Shown piece after piece: positions 11,135-20,986 of a stretch of 64,000 nucleotides of DNA. The stretch covers positions 1,700,726-1,764,725 of the forward strand of contig UYJD01000004.1 in assembly GCA_900618795.1 (NCBI GenBank). Reading direction: 5' to 3'. The position numbers and the translations under genes were made by a program. Position 1 is the first letter of the stretch, and every line of letters begins with the position of its first letter. The notes below the pieces were generated by a model that had not been told where the DNA came from, ran no database searches, and saw only the letters and a program-made list of their open reading frames with translations. This stretch comes from Cyanodermella asteris. Its lineage: Eukaryota > Ascomycota > Lecanoromycetes > Ostropales > Stictidaceae.

Positions 11135-12958
11135 ATGTCTTGGCTTGGGCAGCTTATTGCGGGCCTCACTTCACTAGTGGGAGCCCTTGAGCAAGATATT
11201 ACAAACGGAGTCTCCCAATGGGGTCTTCTTCCTTCACCTAACTTTCCTGATTTCATGGGCGGAGGTGTAAGTTCGAAATGAAACATTGAGCAAAGCAATC
11301 GCTGACCTTTGCAGCCTCTTGTTGGCGGATACCCTTGGGGCAACACACACCCGGGCGCAAACGCTCCCAACACTGGAGTCATTCGAAAGTATGACTTCAC
11401 TGTCACCAGAGAAATCAAGTCCCCGGACGGGTACAACAAGACATTGATTCTGATCAATGGACAATACCCCGGCCCTGCCATGGAGGCCAACTGGGGCGAC
11501 ACTTTCCAGGTCACCGTCCACAACAACATCTCCGACGAGGGTATTAGCATGCACTGGCACGGTCTGACACAAGTCAAGACCCCCTGGTACGATGGTGTCC
11601 CCGGTGTATCGCAGTGCCCTATCGCACCTAGCAAGTCCTTCACATACACTTTCCAAGCCGACCAGTACGGCACATCGTGGCACCACTCTCATTACTCTGG
11701 CCAGTACGGCGACGGTCTTTTCGGGCCCATGATCATCCACGGTCCCAAGCAGCCCGGTGTGAAGTGGGACTACGACTTGGGCCCGATCATGCTACACGAC
11801 TACATTCACGAAAGCTACTATGTCACCAACCAGAAGACCTTCGCGCCGGTGCCTAACGGCCCAGCTTTCCCCAACATCGACAACAACTTGATCAACGGAA
11901 AGGGCGCTTTCAACTGCGCTGATGCTGACGGCAGCTCGTGCACTTCCAATGCTGGTTTCTCCAAGTTCAACTTCACCAGTGGCAAGACTCATCTCCTCCG
12001 CCTCATCAACCCCAGCACTGCCAGCAACCAGAAGTTCAGCATCGATGGTCACTCATTGACCGTCATTGCCAACGATTTCGTCGATGTCGTTCCTTACCAG
12101 ACCGACGTTGTCACCCTTGGCGCTGGTCAACGTACCGACGTCTTGGTCAAGGGCACAGGCAAATCTACCGATGTCGTTTGGATGCACTCCGAAGTCGACA
12201 TGTTCTGCGCCAACACCACCTCCACCAACCCCCACGGTCTCGCCGCCATCTACTACCAGTCCGCAAACCAGACCAGCAAGCCCACAAACAACAGTTTCCC
12301 CAGCTGGCCCTCAAACAACTGCGCCAACGACCCCCTCTCCAAGACCGTCCCCGCCTACAAGATGACGCCCCCAAGCCAAGCCGGCACCACCCAGACCATC
12401 AACATCACCCTCGGGCTGAACGCCAGCGGCGTCATCCAGTTCTTCATGAACGGCTCGCCCTTCTACGCCGACTACAACGACCCCGTCCTCCTCGACGCCA
12501 AGAACGGCAACATGGACTGGCCCACGTCCCGCAACGTCTACGACTTCGGCAGCAACTCCTCCGTCCGCCTGATCATCCGTAACACGGCGCAGGCCAACCA
12601 CCCGATGCATTTGCACGGCCACAACTTCTGGGTCCTGGCCGAGGGTCTCGGCGAATGGGACGGCAAGATTGTCAACCCGCAGAACCCGCTGCGTCGGGAC
12701 ACGCACTCGCTGCAGCCTGCCACCTACAATCAGAACGCCTACCTGGTCCTCGAGTGGAACCAGGATAACCCCGGTGTGTGGCCGCTGCATTGCCATTTGG
12801 CATTGCATGTTAGCGGTGGCTTGTACATCAATGTGCTGGAGCAGAAGGATAAGATTCAAAAGGATATGGATATTCCGATGGTCATGGCGCAGACCTGCAA
12901 TGATTGGCAGGCGTACACGCAAAGCAACCAGGTCGACCAGATCGATTCCGGTGTTTAA
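11135..12958 (+). CDS. Laccase / multicopper oxidase (ascomycete type), probably secreted
   Basis: Copper oxidase that takes electrons from phenols and reduces O2 to water. In pigment pathways it can couple aromatic units oxidatively. Exons 11135-11266 and 11315-12958, with a 48-bp GT..AG intron in phase 0, give 591 residues. The N-terminus MSWLGQLIAGLTSLVGA is a short hydrophobic leader, consistent with a signal peptide. All four copper motifs are present: HWHG (about 124-127), WHHSH (about 166-170), HPMHLHGH (about 473-480) and HCHLALH (about 536-542). The residue in the axial T1 position is Leu (about 547). The protein ends in DSGV, matching the C-terminal DSG[LIV] plug of ascomycete laccases. 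Several N-x-S/T sites are visible. It sits divergently from the O-methyltransferase, and a role in the left-hand cluster is inferred. Confidence 0.93.
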
Positions 12959-15900
12959 AAATTGGTGGTCTTTGTGAGCGTTGAGCGATTTTGTACATAG
13001 AATAGCATGGCGACCTTTGCATGAACTAATCTCATGAATTTGAATGAGCATACACTCCATTGTCTACTTGCAAGGTGAAGTCTCTGAGCAGGTTCGACTG
13101 CATGGTCGGATTTAGAGTGGCGAATGTCAGTAAGCGGCGACGACCTACTGTAGGCCCTGCCACCGTTTGACATTTCGCGGACTCACACAAATCAAATTTC
13201 CGCCCCGAAATTGAGTTTTAGCCATGGCTCCAGCCATGATCACTACTGTACCTCGCCTCGACACGGCGGTCAGCTATACACGTACTCTTTCAACACGAAA
13301 GTCAGCCGCATCGGCAATCTTACGCGGCCATGTGGCATCGCAAACTCGGCAAGCACACAGAGCTGGCCAGCAGATACACCACCAACAATCTCCACCCCTC
13401 GCAAAGTCTGTACATAGAACAATGCAATACGCAGTATTGAAGCAGGCGTTGTTTCTTTTTTTTTTTTGGGTAGGAGCCATCAGCTCAGCAAAACAGTGAT
13501 CCACATTCACGAGGAAACTAAACGCCGGTGGCTTGGAGCGCAAACAGGTCCACACACTCAAGTAATCAGCCACAGTACCGAGGGAAAAGAGCTCAGGTCA
13601 AGGCACGGTCCTGCAGCGGGGGCGGGTGTCTCAGTTCAACGGTTGTCTGAGCCGGCGAGAAAGTTCCTCCGGGAGGGATGAGATGAGACCGATTACAGGC
13701 CCCACCCCAAGAAAAGCGCGCTGGGAGGGTCTGGACCGATGGCCAGTGACCAAAGACTACGACGCTGAAGAAGGAGTTACAGAAATGATCGAAGCGAAGC
13801 TTTTATTTTCCTTTTTTGGGCAGGCTTCAGAACCGCCGGTGCAGCTCTCCGTCCCTCATCGGCGCCGTGTTTGGTGGGTGAGATCCTCTGGAACGGCTGA
13901 ACGGCGGACGACTCTGCTCGGCGTTCCACATTATTCTGCCCCGTATTTACGGAGAACGGTACGTTGTGAATGGTTGCATGCACTGATGCAGCAGTGAATA
14001 AATAATGCGCCGCTCGTGCCTTTGGGATTGGCGTTGCTGATAGCTGCAATTTCAGGTTCTTCGTAAGCCGCCCGCCCTCGGCTCTGGGCGGTCACCGGAA
14101 ATCCTTTCTGCTGACTCGGCATTCCAACTGGTAGGAGTGGGTTGGTTACCTATACTCGACTTGGGCTCGGGGCCGATTGTGGTTGTGTCTGATGGATGGT
14201 GAATGACAATTGAGCAAAGAGAGCTTTGCTCACCTCGGCCAGAAGTGGACCTTGGTCTTTCGACCGAACTGCCGAACTCGGCGAGACTGCGATAAACCAC
14301 CAGCATGTACGATATACAGAGGGGTTTTTCGATAGCTGTGGAGCTCAAACAATTCGGGGGCCAACACGGTAGCAGGTGGAGACGATCTTCGACTCGTTCC
14401 GAGTCGTTCGGGAAGTGCAAAAAGTTAGAGTCGTTGCATGCATATTTGCACGAGATCGGCTTCACTCAAATGCGATGTATGCGACTTTGTAACCCTCGCT
14501 CGATGCACATTCAGAGTGGTTGGGTTGCAGGCACGGAAAACGTGCATGGCCACGTGCTCCACAGTGAAATTGAAGTGGTAACTCGGACGGGTAAGCGGGC
14601 TCGTTTGGAGGTCACAGCTCCCATGCTCTTTTGCGCCAGACCAGCAAGCGATGCGAAGATACACCTGCTCAGGCCTCGAGATTGTGATTGGGGCCAGACT
14701 TTATCTTTAGGTACGAAGGATGCGCGTATCCATGGTCGACTTGTGACGCATGGCGGTGATCACCGAAAATGCGCCCGAGCGCATATGCATAGATGCTTTA
14801 TGCACGGCAGAGAGCATAGAACATCACACCACGCGGCTCTAACAAGGCGAGAAGTTGAATCGGAACTTGGCTAGTAGTGTGGTGATGTTGGTGTAAGCAG
14901 AGTGTTCGATGTCTGGGGAAACACGTGTTGATGGGCCGCCGACAAGCATTCTGAAATTGTACATGAGGGGGCCTGCAGCGTTGCATCCGACAGAAGGTAC
15001 AGCGAGTTTGAGCTTGCGATGTATATTACACCTGTACGATGATTTCAATATAAGATACACGTTATTTTGCAGCGCCGGATGTTGGTTCCCACTTTGGGCC
15101 GTCGAACGTCACTTTATCGATACACTTTACGCCTCGAGCAGAATCCTGCCACTTTTCCCACTGTACCCTACCCTACCCCTGTCCGTTGTACAATCCCAAT
15201 AAGTCTTGCAGCGTGTTGCCAATTCCGTCTTGTGCCCCTCCGCTGAAGGCGCCATCTTGGAAGCTTACTGTGCTTGACGACCAATTAGCTGTGGCCGACC
15301 AGGACGAACACGGCGTGTTCTTCGCAGTCCGCCTCCACCACAACCAAAGACCCATATTCTTCTGCGGAAGAGTCCACCTGGAGAGCGAGGACCACGCCAC
15401 GCGACAACATGGCCCATGCGATCCTTCATGTCAACCGTGATCAGCGCAACCTGAGACGCCCTCGATATCGTGGCTATGCTGCCCCAGAGAACCCCCTCGA
15501 GCCAAACCAACGCCGCCGCGACGTGTGATGGTCGCCCACACCAAGGTACTGTCGCAAGAACTAGCAATTCCAAATTGCAAATTGCAAGGTGAGACGAGGT
15601 TAGAATGCTGCGCTTGAACTACTCTAGCCGATACTGCCGCATGAGCAAGCTGTACCTGGACATGCATGCAAGCTTCTCCTGGTGGAGGCTGATACTATAG
15701 TTACATGCGCGGATGGCGTCGTCTATTGGCTCACGACTCTTTTGGCATCATTCGCGATGAGGCCCAGGCTCGAGTGAGACTATCCAGACTTGACTTTGAA
15801 GCTAAGGCTACCCGAATTCTCGTCCTTAAACCTCGTCTTACGCTCTCTTGTGCCTTCTTGTTCACTTCTTCGTGCGTTCTCTGTGCCTTTCCCAATCTCG

Positions 15901-16096
15901 TTATTAATCAGCGTCGAAGCAGTCGAAATCCTTCGCGAGGCCTTGCTGTGATTTATCTAATTCTTGGCTTAATCGTGCTTCCAACCTCCAGCAGCCGGAG
16001 GCTGCTAATTCCAATTCTTGACCGCTCCTTTCTGGAGCTTGGCCATCACCCCACTTCTGTCATACTCGAATTCCTCGCAACACACACACACACAAC
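12959..16096. other. 3.1-kb intergenic region between laccase and membrane protein
   Basis: Laccase 3' flank and upstream region of the rhodopsin-domain gene. No gene supported. A 189-codon plus-strand frame (14305-14874) starts with ATG but has no motif, is rich in His/Arg/Cys and has no splicing partner; I regard it as chance. Short A/T runs occur at 13458-13469. Just before 16097 there is a (CA)7 tract in the leader. Confidence 0.45.
16080..16096 (+). repeat. (CA)7 tract immediately before the start codon of the membrane protein
   Basis: A run of CA dinucleotides ends in CACAAC directly before ATG 16097. It lies in the 5' leader and keeps a favourable A/C-rich start context with A at -3. 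Confidence 0.75.
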
Positions 16097-17302
16097 ATGT
16101 CGAACTCTACCATGATGCCCGTCACAGGCGATGTCGACCCATCGACTGATAACCGTGGCCCCGGCCTCGTTGCCCTCTTCTGGGTTTTGGGAGCCATCGC
16201 CACAATCACCATCGCCCTCCGTTATGTCGGACGTGTCATGATCCGACAAGTCGGGTGGGACGACCACATGATGGCATTCACTCTTTTCTGCTTCTATGGA
16301 CTTGCCGCGTTCACGACCGCAATGTGCGCCTACGGAGGTGCAAAGCACTTGGCCTTCATTCAGCCCGAGGACCTCGTCAACGCTCTGCGCTTCAACTGGG
16401 CTGCTCAGGCTTTCGCCATCTTCGGATATGCAACCGGGAAGATCTCCATTGGTCTCTTGATCCTCCGCATCATTGGGCCCAACACCAAGGTCCAAAAGTG
16501 GGTTCTTTATGTCGCTCTCGGCCTCTCCGTCCTCTTCAGCGTCGTCGATATCATCCTCACCTTCGCTCAATGCCAGCCGACCGCAGGCCTCTGGAACCCG
16601 ATGTTGGTCGCCGAGGGCAAAGCCACCTGCTGGGACTCGCGCATCCAATCCGACTTTGCCATCTTCGTCGGTGGTAAGTTTTACCCAGAAAAGCCCATCT
16701 GATCACAAATACTCGTGCATACTAACTCGTACTCTCCAGTTTGGAACGTCGTCGTCGACACCTTCCTCGCCGTCCTCCCAATCACAATCTTCTACAACCT
16801 CAAAATCTCCCTCGTCCAAAAGATCTCCTGCACCGTCCTCCTCGGCCTGGGTCTCCTCGCCGCAATCTTCGGCGCCATCAAAGCCGCAACCCTGACCTCC
16901 CTCAACGCCCGCTCCGACCTGACCTGGGAAACCTTCCCGCTCTTCGCCTGGTCCGGCGCCGAGCTCTTCGTGCTCATGTTCTGCGGTTCCGTCCCGCCGC
17001 TGAAGCCCCTGTACGACCGCATCTTCCGCCCGGAGCGTCTGAACCGCTCCCGCGGATACACGGCGCACATGTACGGACAGGGTGGCGGTGCGACGGGCCC
17101 AGGGGCCAAGAGCGTGAGGAAGGGGAGCAAGTGGGGTGTCGACGATATTGTTCTGAGCACGGCCGATAATGACAGGCGGCATTTGAATGGGCGGGATGAG
17201 GAGTATGAGATTGGGCAGTTTCAGGGGGGGAAGAGTAGCCCGAATGAGGGGAGGGGCATCATTAGGACGACCGAGGTGAGCGTGACTAGCCACCGGATGT
17301 GA
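16097..17302 (+). CDS. Fungal rhodopsin-domain (PTH11-like) seven-helix membrane protein
   Basis: Integral membrane protein of the large Pezizomycotina family with a fungal rhodopsin domain, distantly GPCR-like; some members act in sensing. Ligands are generally unknown. Exons 16097-16673 and 16740-17302, with a 66-bp GT..AG intron, give 379 residues. Hydrophobic segments include LVALFWVLGAIATITIAL, AFTLFCFYGLAAFTTAM, AFAIFGYATGKISIGLLIL, a segment around LYVALGLSVLFSVVDIIL, WNVVVDTFLAVLPITIF rebuilt across the intron, TVLLGLGLLAAIFGAIKA, and a last one near LFVLMFCGSVPPLK. The family signature Cys residues near the third loop (CQPTAGLWNP, CWDS) are present. The C-terminal 80 residues are basic, glycine-rich and cytoplasmic-looking. 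The start is preceded by a (CA)7 leader. Confidence 0.88.
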
Positions 17303-18299
17303 ACAGTCTGCGTCTCGGATCGAGTTACTGTTCCCTGCGCGATATGGGTTTGATGAGAAACACTTTTTTAAGGTTCGGGATTAATTTGTGGTTTATTTGT
17401 GTCTGTGTCTTGATACCAGAGCGAGCCATTAGTGTACATACGTATGATGCATGAGATGAATGCAAACATGACAGAATACTTTCTCTCCTCGGTGCCGGTG
17501 TCCGTCTCTGCTCCTGGACAGATCGTCGCATCATATGGGTAACAGTCGGTCCATGGGTTGTTGCATGCGCCGTGTCGCGTTCTTCCAGACCTCACTTGAT
17601 GTCCGAGCCAAGTATATCGATAAGCATCGACATCGAGCCTGAGATGGGAGTATGCCAAAACCCTTGAATACACGTTGATAGGAACCACGACGCGGCAGGG
17701 TCTTACTTGCACCCGCCTTGCCATCCCCTATCATCAAATATCCTCAACTGTCCGCAACATCGTCTATAAACTCTTTAGTACCATGATACCAATCCTAATA
17801 CGGCGAGTCCATCACCATCCACGCCGGCCACGGCTTCCCCATGACATCAGACCGTTGCTTGCCGTTTCCCTGATCATGAACCGGCCTTCGTCCAGCAAAT
17901 TCATGCGCATCTTTATCCACCATGAGATAGACGCCTTGTCCTGGGTAGCCAGCCATGTGGGCTGTCTTTTCCGCCGTCAAGAGGACGGCTCACGTTCCAT
18001 GAACGCCAACCGTCGCCTGCCTCGAAAGGTTTGATTTCGAAGGGATCGACACTTACACTGATGGCGCGCCTGCAGTTGAACTGAGGTGGTCGAGAGGTCT
18101 ACCTCCGACGACTCCAGTATCGGGAACCGGAAGGCGTGGCTAGCTTCGAAGAGTCTTGGATACAAGAGGCTGTTCTTACAGCCGGGCCACGAAGCAGAAA
18201 ACACCGCCCTGTAGAGACAAAATGAGACCGAAGCAAGGGACGAGCGCATGTACACAGCAAAGGCTATTGAAGTTGCTCACGAGAAAGACCCTCCTGACG
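17303..18299. other. Intergenic region after the membrane protein
   Basis: About 1 kb. Minus-strand frames at 17980-17795 (61 codons) and 17724-17368 (118 codons, ending with a Cys-containing stretch CNNPWTDCYPYDATIC) look mildly protein-like but I could not join them with convincing splice sites. No gene called; a small minus-strand gene is possible. Confidence 0.35.
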
Positions 18300-19725
18300 G
18301 GACTATCCTCACGCGACTATGTATGATGCGCTTCCGGAAAACCCAATCCGCGTGTTACAATTGCATGGCCAGGACGAGAGCACCATCGACATCCTTTGCA
18401 GTCTGCGCACCGTGTCTCTTGAGAGAGTCGACGATGGATCGGTTGAATTCGAGGCCCTTCCCTGCGTCTGGAACTCTTCATACGGCCGGAGATGCGTGGG
18501 TCACAGGAGACTTCTCACGTCCAACTTGCGTGGTGCGCTCGCATAGCTATTTGGTCTGGGCCGAATTGGCGCGAAGTCACCTTGGGTCTATGCTGTTTGT
18601 ATTCAGCAGGATGACAGCATCGAGAAGAAATCCCCCAAGTACATCTGATGGCGAAGATCTTGCCGAAGCGTCAATGGTAGTAGCATGGTGTGAGTTCCTG
18701 CTTTAAGACCCCCCGACCCTGCTTTAGATTTCACCGGCTGGTGGGGAATGTGGCAGGGTACCAAAGAGTGCTACGAAGATTCTCAGATTGACCGGTGGAA
18801 CCGCGCAGGTGTACGGAGTATTCACAACCCCAGCTGGCTGAAGAGAATGTGGACATGTCGGGAGACTATACTTTCGCAAAACGCCGAGTGCTTCTCAAAT
18901 CTCGGCTTCGTCAGCTGGAATATAATTCAGCGCTTCTTTGAGGATCTACCCATCCGTTTCATCCTACCTTCACGCTTCAAGCCAGATTGACGTACTCTTT
19001 GTGATTTAACCGAGTGCGCGTAATATCGACTTGCGCGCGATCCTGGAGATCGAATCTACACTCTATCCGGGCTTCATGAATCAATGATTATGCCTCTGGT
19101 TTCAGACTACACAGCCGGCGTGCCTCATGCTTTTGCGATGCTGGATATACTGAGGCCCAACAGAGCATGAGCTTACGCTTGCTGGACATAGTCCGTTCAC
19201 CAAACCCGTCTCTTGACTTAGAGATCTCCTTTGCGCACCCCTGCGGCTTCCCGATTGATGCAGATTGGCCAGGGGATGGATGACCATAGCTTTGCTAGAC
19301 CATGGATCCCAGACTGTAAATACCCACCACACAGTTGTTTTCGGAAACTTCCCATTGAAACCGAAAGATTCTGCTCGGAAAGGCACTCCTCATTTTCTAT
19401 GGATATGGAACGTCGAAGATCCAGCCTGAGAATCTAGGGACCCATCGTCGGTCTGGTAATCATCAAAAATCTCCGCTACCGTGATGAGTTGTCAGATCCG
19501 CAAAAAGTCCAAGCCTTTCTCGGAGAGGCTATCAAGCTTTCACTGTGCCAATCTGAGCTCATGACCGGAGCAACATTTGGAGGAAGTGTCATTCGACAGG
19601 GGAATTATGGAGACGATGAGAAGAGGCCGAAAATTTACCGCCCTGACGAAATTGCTCATGGTATACTTCTACATCAGACGAAGTCATGCTCATGTGCATG
19701 GGAGAAAACTCCTTGCCTAGCTTAA
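18300..19725 (+). pseudogene. Decayed HET-domain (heterokaryon incompatibility) gene
   Basis: Remains of a HET protein, the fungal self/non-self recognition family. Recognisable pieces on the plus strand, in order: the entry block PIRVLQLHGQ with a CSLRTVSLE-type strand (about 18331-18450), a degenerate ALSYxWG-type motif, an LWIDAxCINQxD-type block (about 18555-18610) and the RxWTxQE-type motif (SWLKRMWTCRETIL, about 18834-18875). A further open stretch at 19489-19725 may be the C-terminal part. The pieces are spread over different frames with several interruptions, so no intact protein is possible. Clearly a fossil of a host gene; age cannot be judged from one copy. Confidence 0.6.
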
Positions 19726-20986
19726 CCAAGAGCACCCTTGCGTGGCGATGCGTCATATTCGGTGCATCGAGCGAGCTGATCCTGTGACCTCATCACAGTG
19801 AGAATGGAAACGTCTGTTTCAGTCTGCCTTGCGGAGTCAAACAATTTGTTTTGGTACGGATTTCGAAATACAACCCTCGGCATCAACTGGCGGAGTCCGG
19901 AAATGGACCACTTCGACAAGAATCCACCTGCCCTGAGCAATTTTCGGTCCAGACAGGCTGTCGGACTGGGTTCCCACCACGTTTGACTTGCTCGATAATC
20001 CAGATGGCAGCCGGGTAGAGATGGCCAGACAGAACCCGTTCTTTGCGAGTTCGTCTCCCTCGAAACAGCGGTCCAGGCCGTCACAACGTCAAAGTCGGTA
20101 GAAGACCTCCTTCTAACCCGCCTCGATGCGTAGGCCACGGCTCGCTTCACATCATCCAACTTGGTGGGACAGGTCGACCGACTTTCCTTGCTCGGGTTCC
20201 ACCTTCGACAGCCTCGCTCTCAAAAACAACACGTTCCGAGCCGCAAGTCCTCCGCCAATGTGCTCAATCGTATACGCGAGCTACCCCGTACCACATAAGC
20301 GACACGAGACCGTTCAAAAAAAAGAAAGAAAAAAAAAAGCTCCGAGTGAGATACGTGGAAGAGTTCTCGAGCCAACTCACCCTTCTCACGATCGATGATC
20401 GATGGACGCTGCAAGATCCTTGATCGCATCCATCTCGACATTGATACAGCGGGATTGCCCAATTCGCGTCGCTATGTCCAGGTCGAACTAACTATCACGC
20501 ATCGGATGATCATGGCGAGTCTGAAACAGTGATTGATGGAGATTAAAACACTCAACAACACAAGTGTGAAGGGGAATTCGCACGCGCCCTGAAAGGGGCT
20601 TCGACTACGTTGCCACATTTCACGTCGTGGAAAGTCAACACTAGCATATACGTGTCCGAGCATCATATCATTCGTAAAAGCGCTGCCTCGCAGCCAAGAG
20701 TCTGCGCCAACCGCAAAGCGACGCGCATTGTCGTGTAAAAACCAGAAAAGTTTCACACCGCAACACTCTGAGGCGCATGTCGAGCAGCCATTGCTGTAGC
20801 TAGTCAATTCTCGCAACGCCGCCAGAAATTCTGATGCGAAATCCCAAATCCCCATGCCCGAAATAACAGAATGCCTTGCAAATCCTGCCAGATATCGTAT
20901 ACCCCGTGTGTCCTCGTTCCGATCGCAAATTCATACAAACACATACGCGCAGTCTGCCCGTTTCCATCATCCGCGTCGAGCCGAGC
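19726..20986. other. Intergenic region left of the TCP11-family gene
   Basis: Contains the 3' flank of the decayed HET gene and the 3' flank of the minus-strand TCP11-family gene. An A-rich run with interspersed G lies at about 20316-20339. I see no gene. Confidence 0.5.

Noticed and set aside
12311-13060. 249-codon minus-strand open frame
   Set aside because: Antisense to the copper-motif half of the laccase.
13192-13212. Inverted repeat AATTTC / GAAATT around CGCCCC
   Set aside because: Only six bases per arm and no gene start nearby; expected by chance in 64 kb.
16046-16648. 200-codon minus-strand open frame
   Set aside because: Antisense to the first exon of the rhodopsin-domain gene.
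20316-20339. A-rich run resembling a retroposed poly(A) tail
   Set aside because: No upstream body, target-site duplication or second copy seen.
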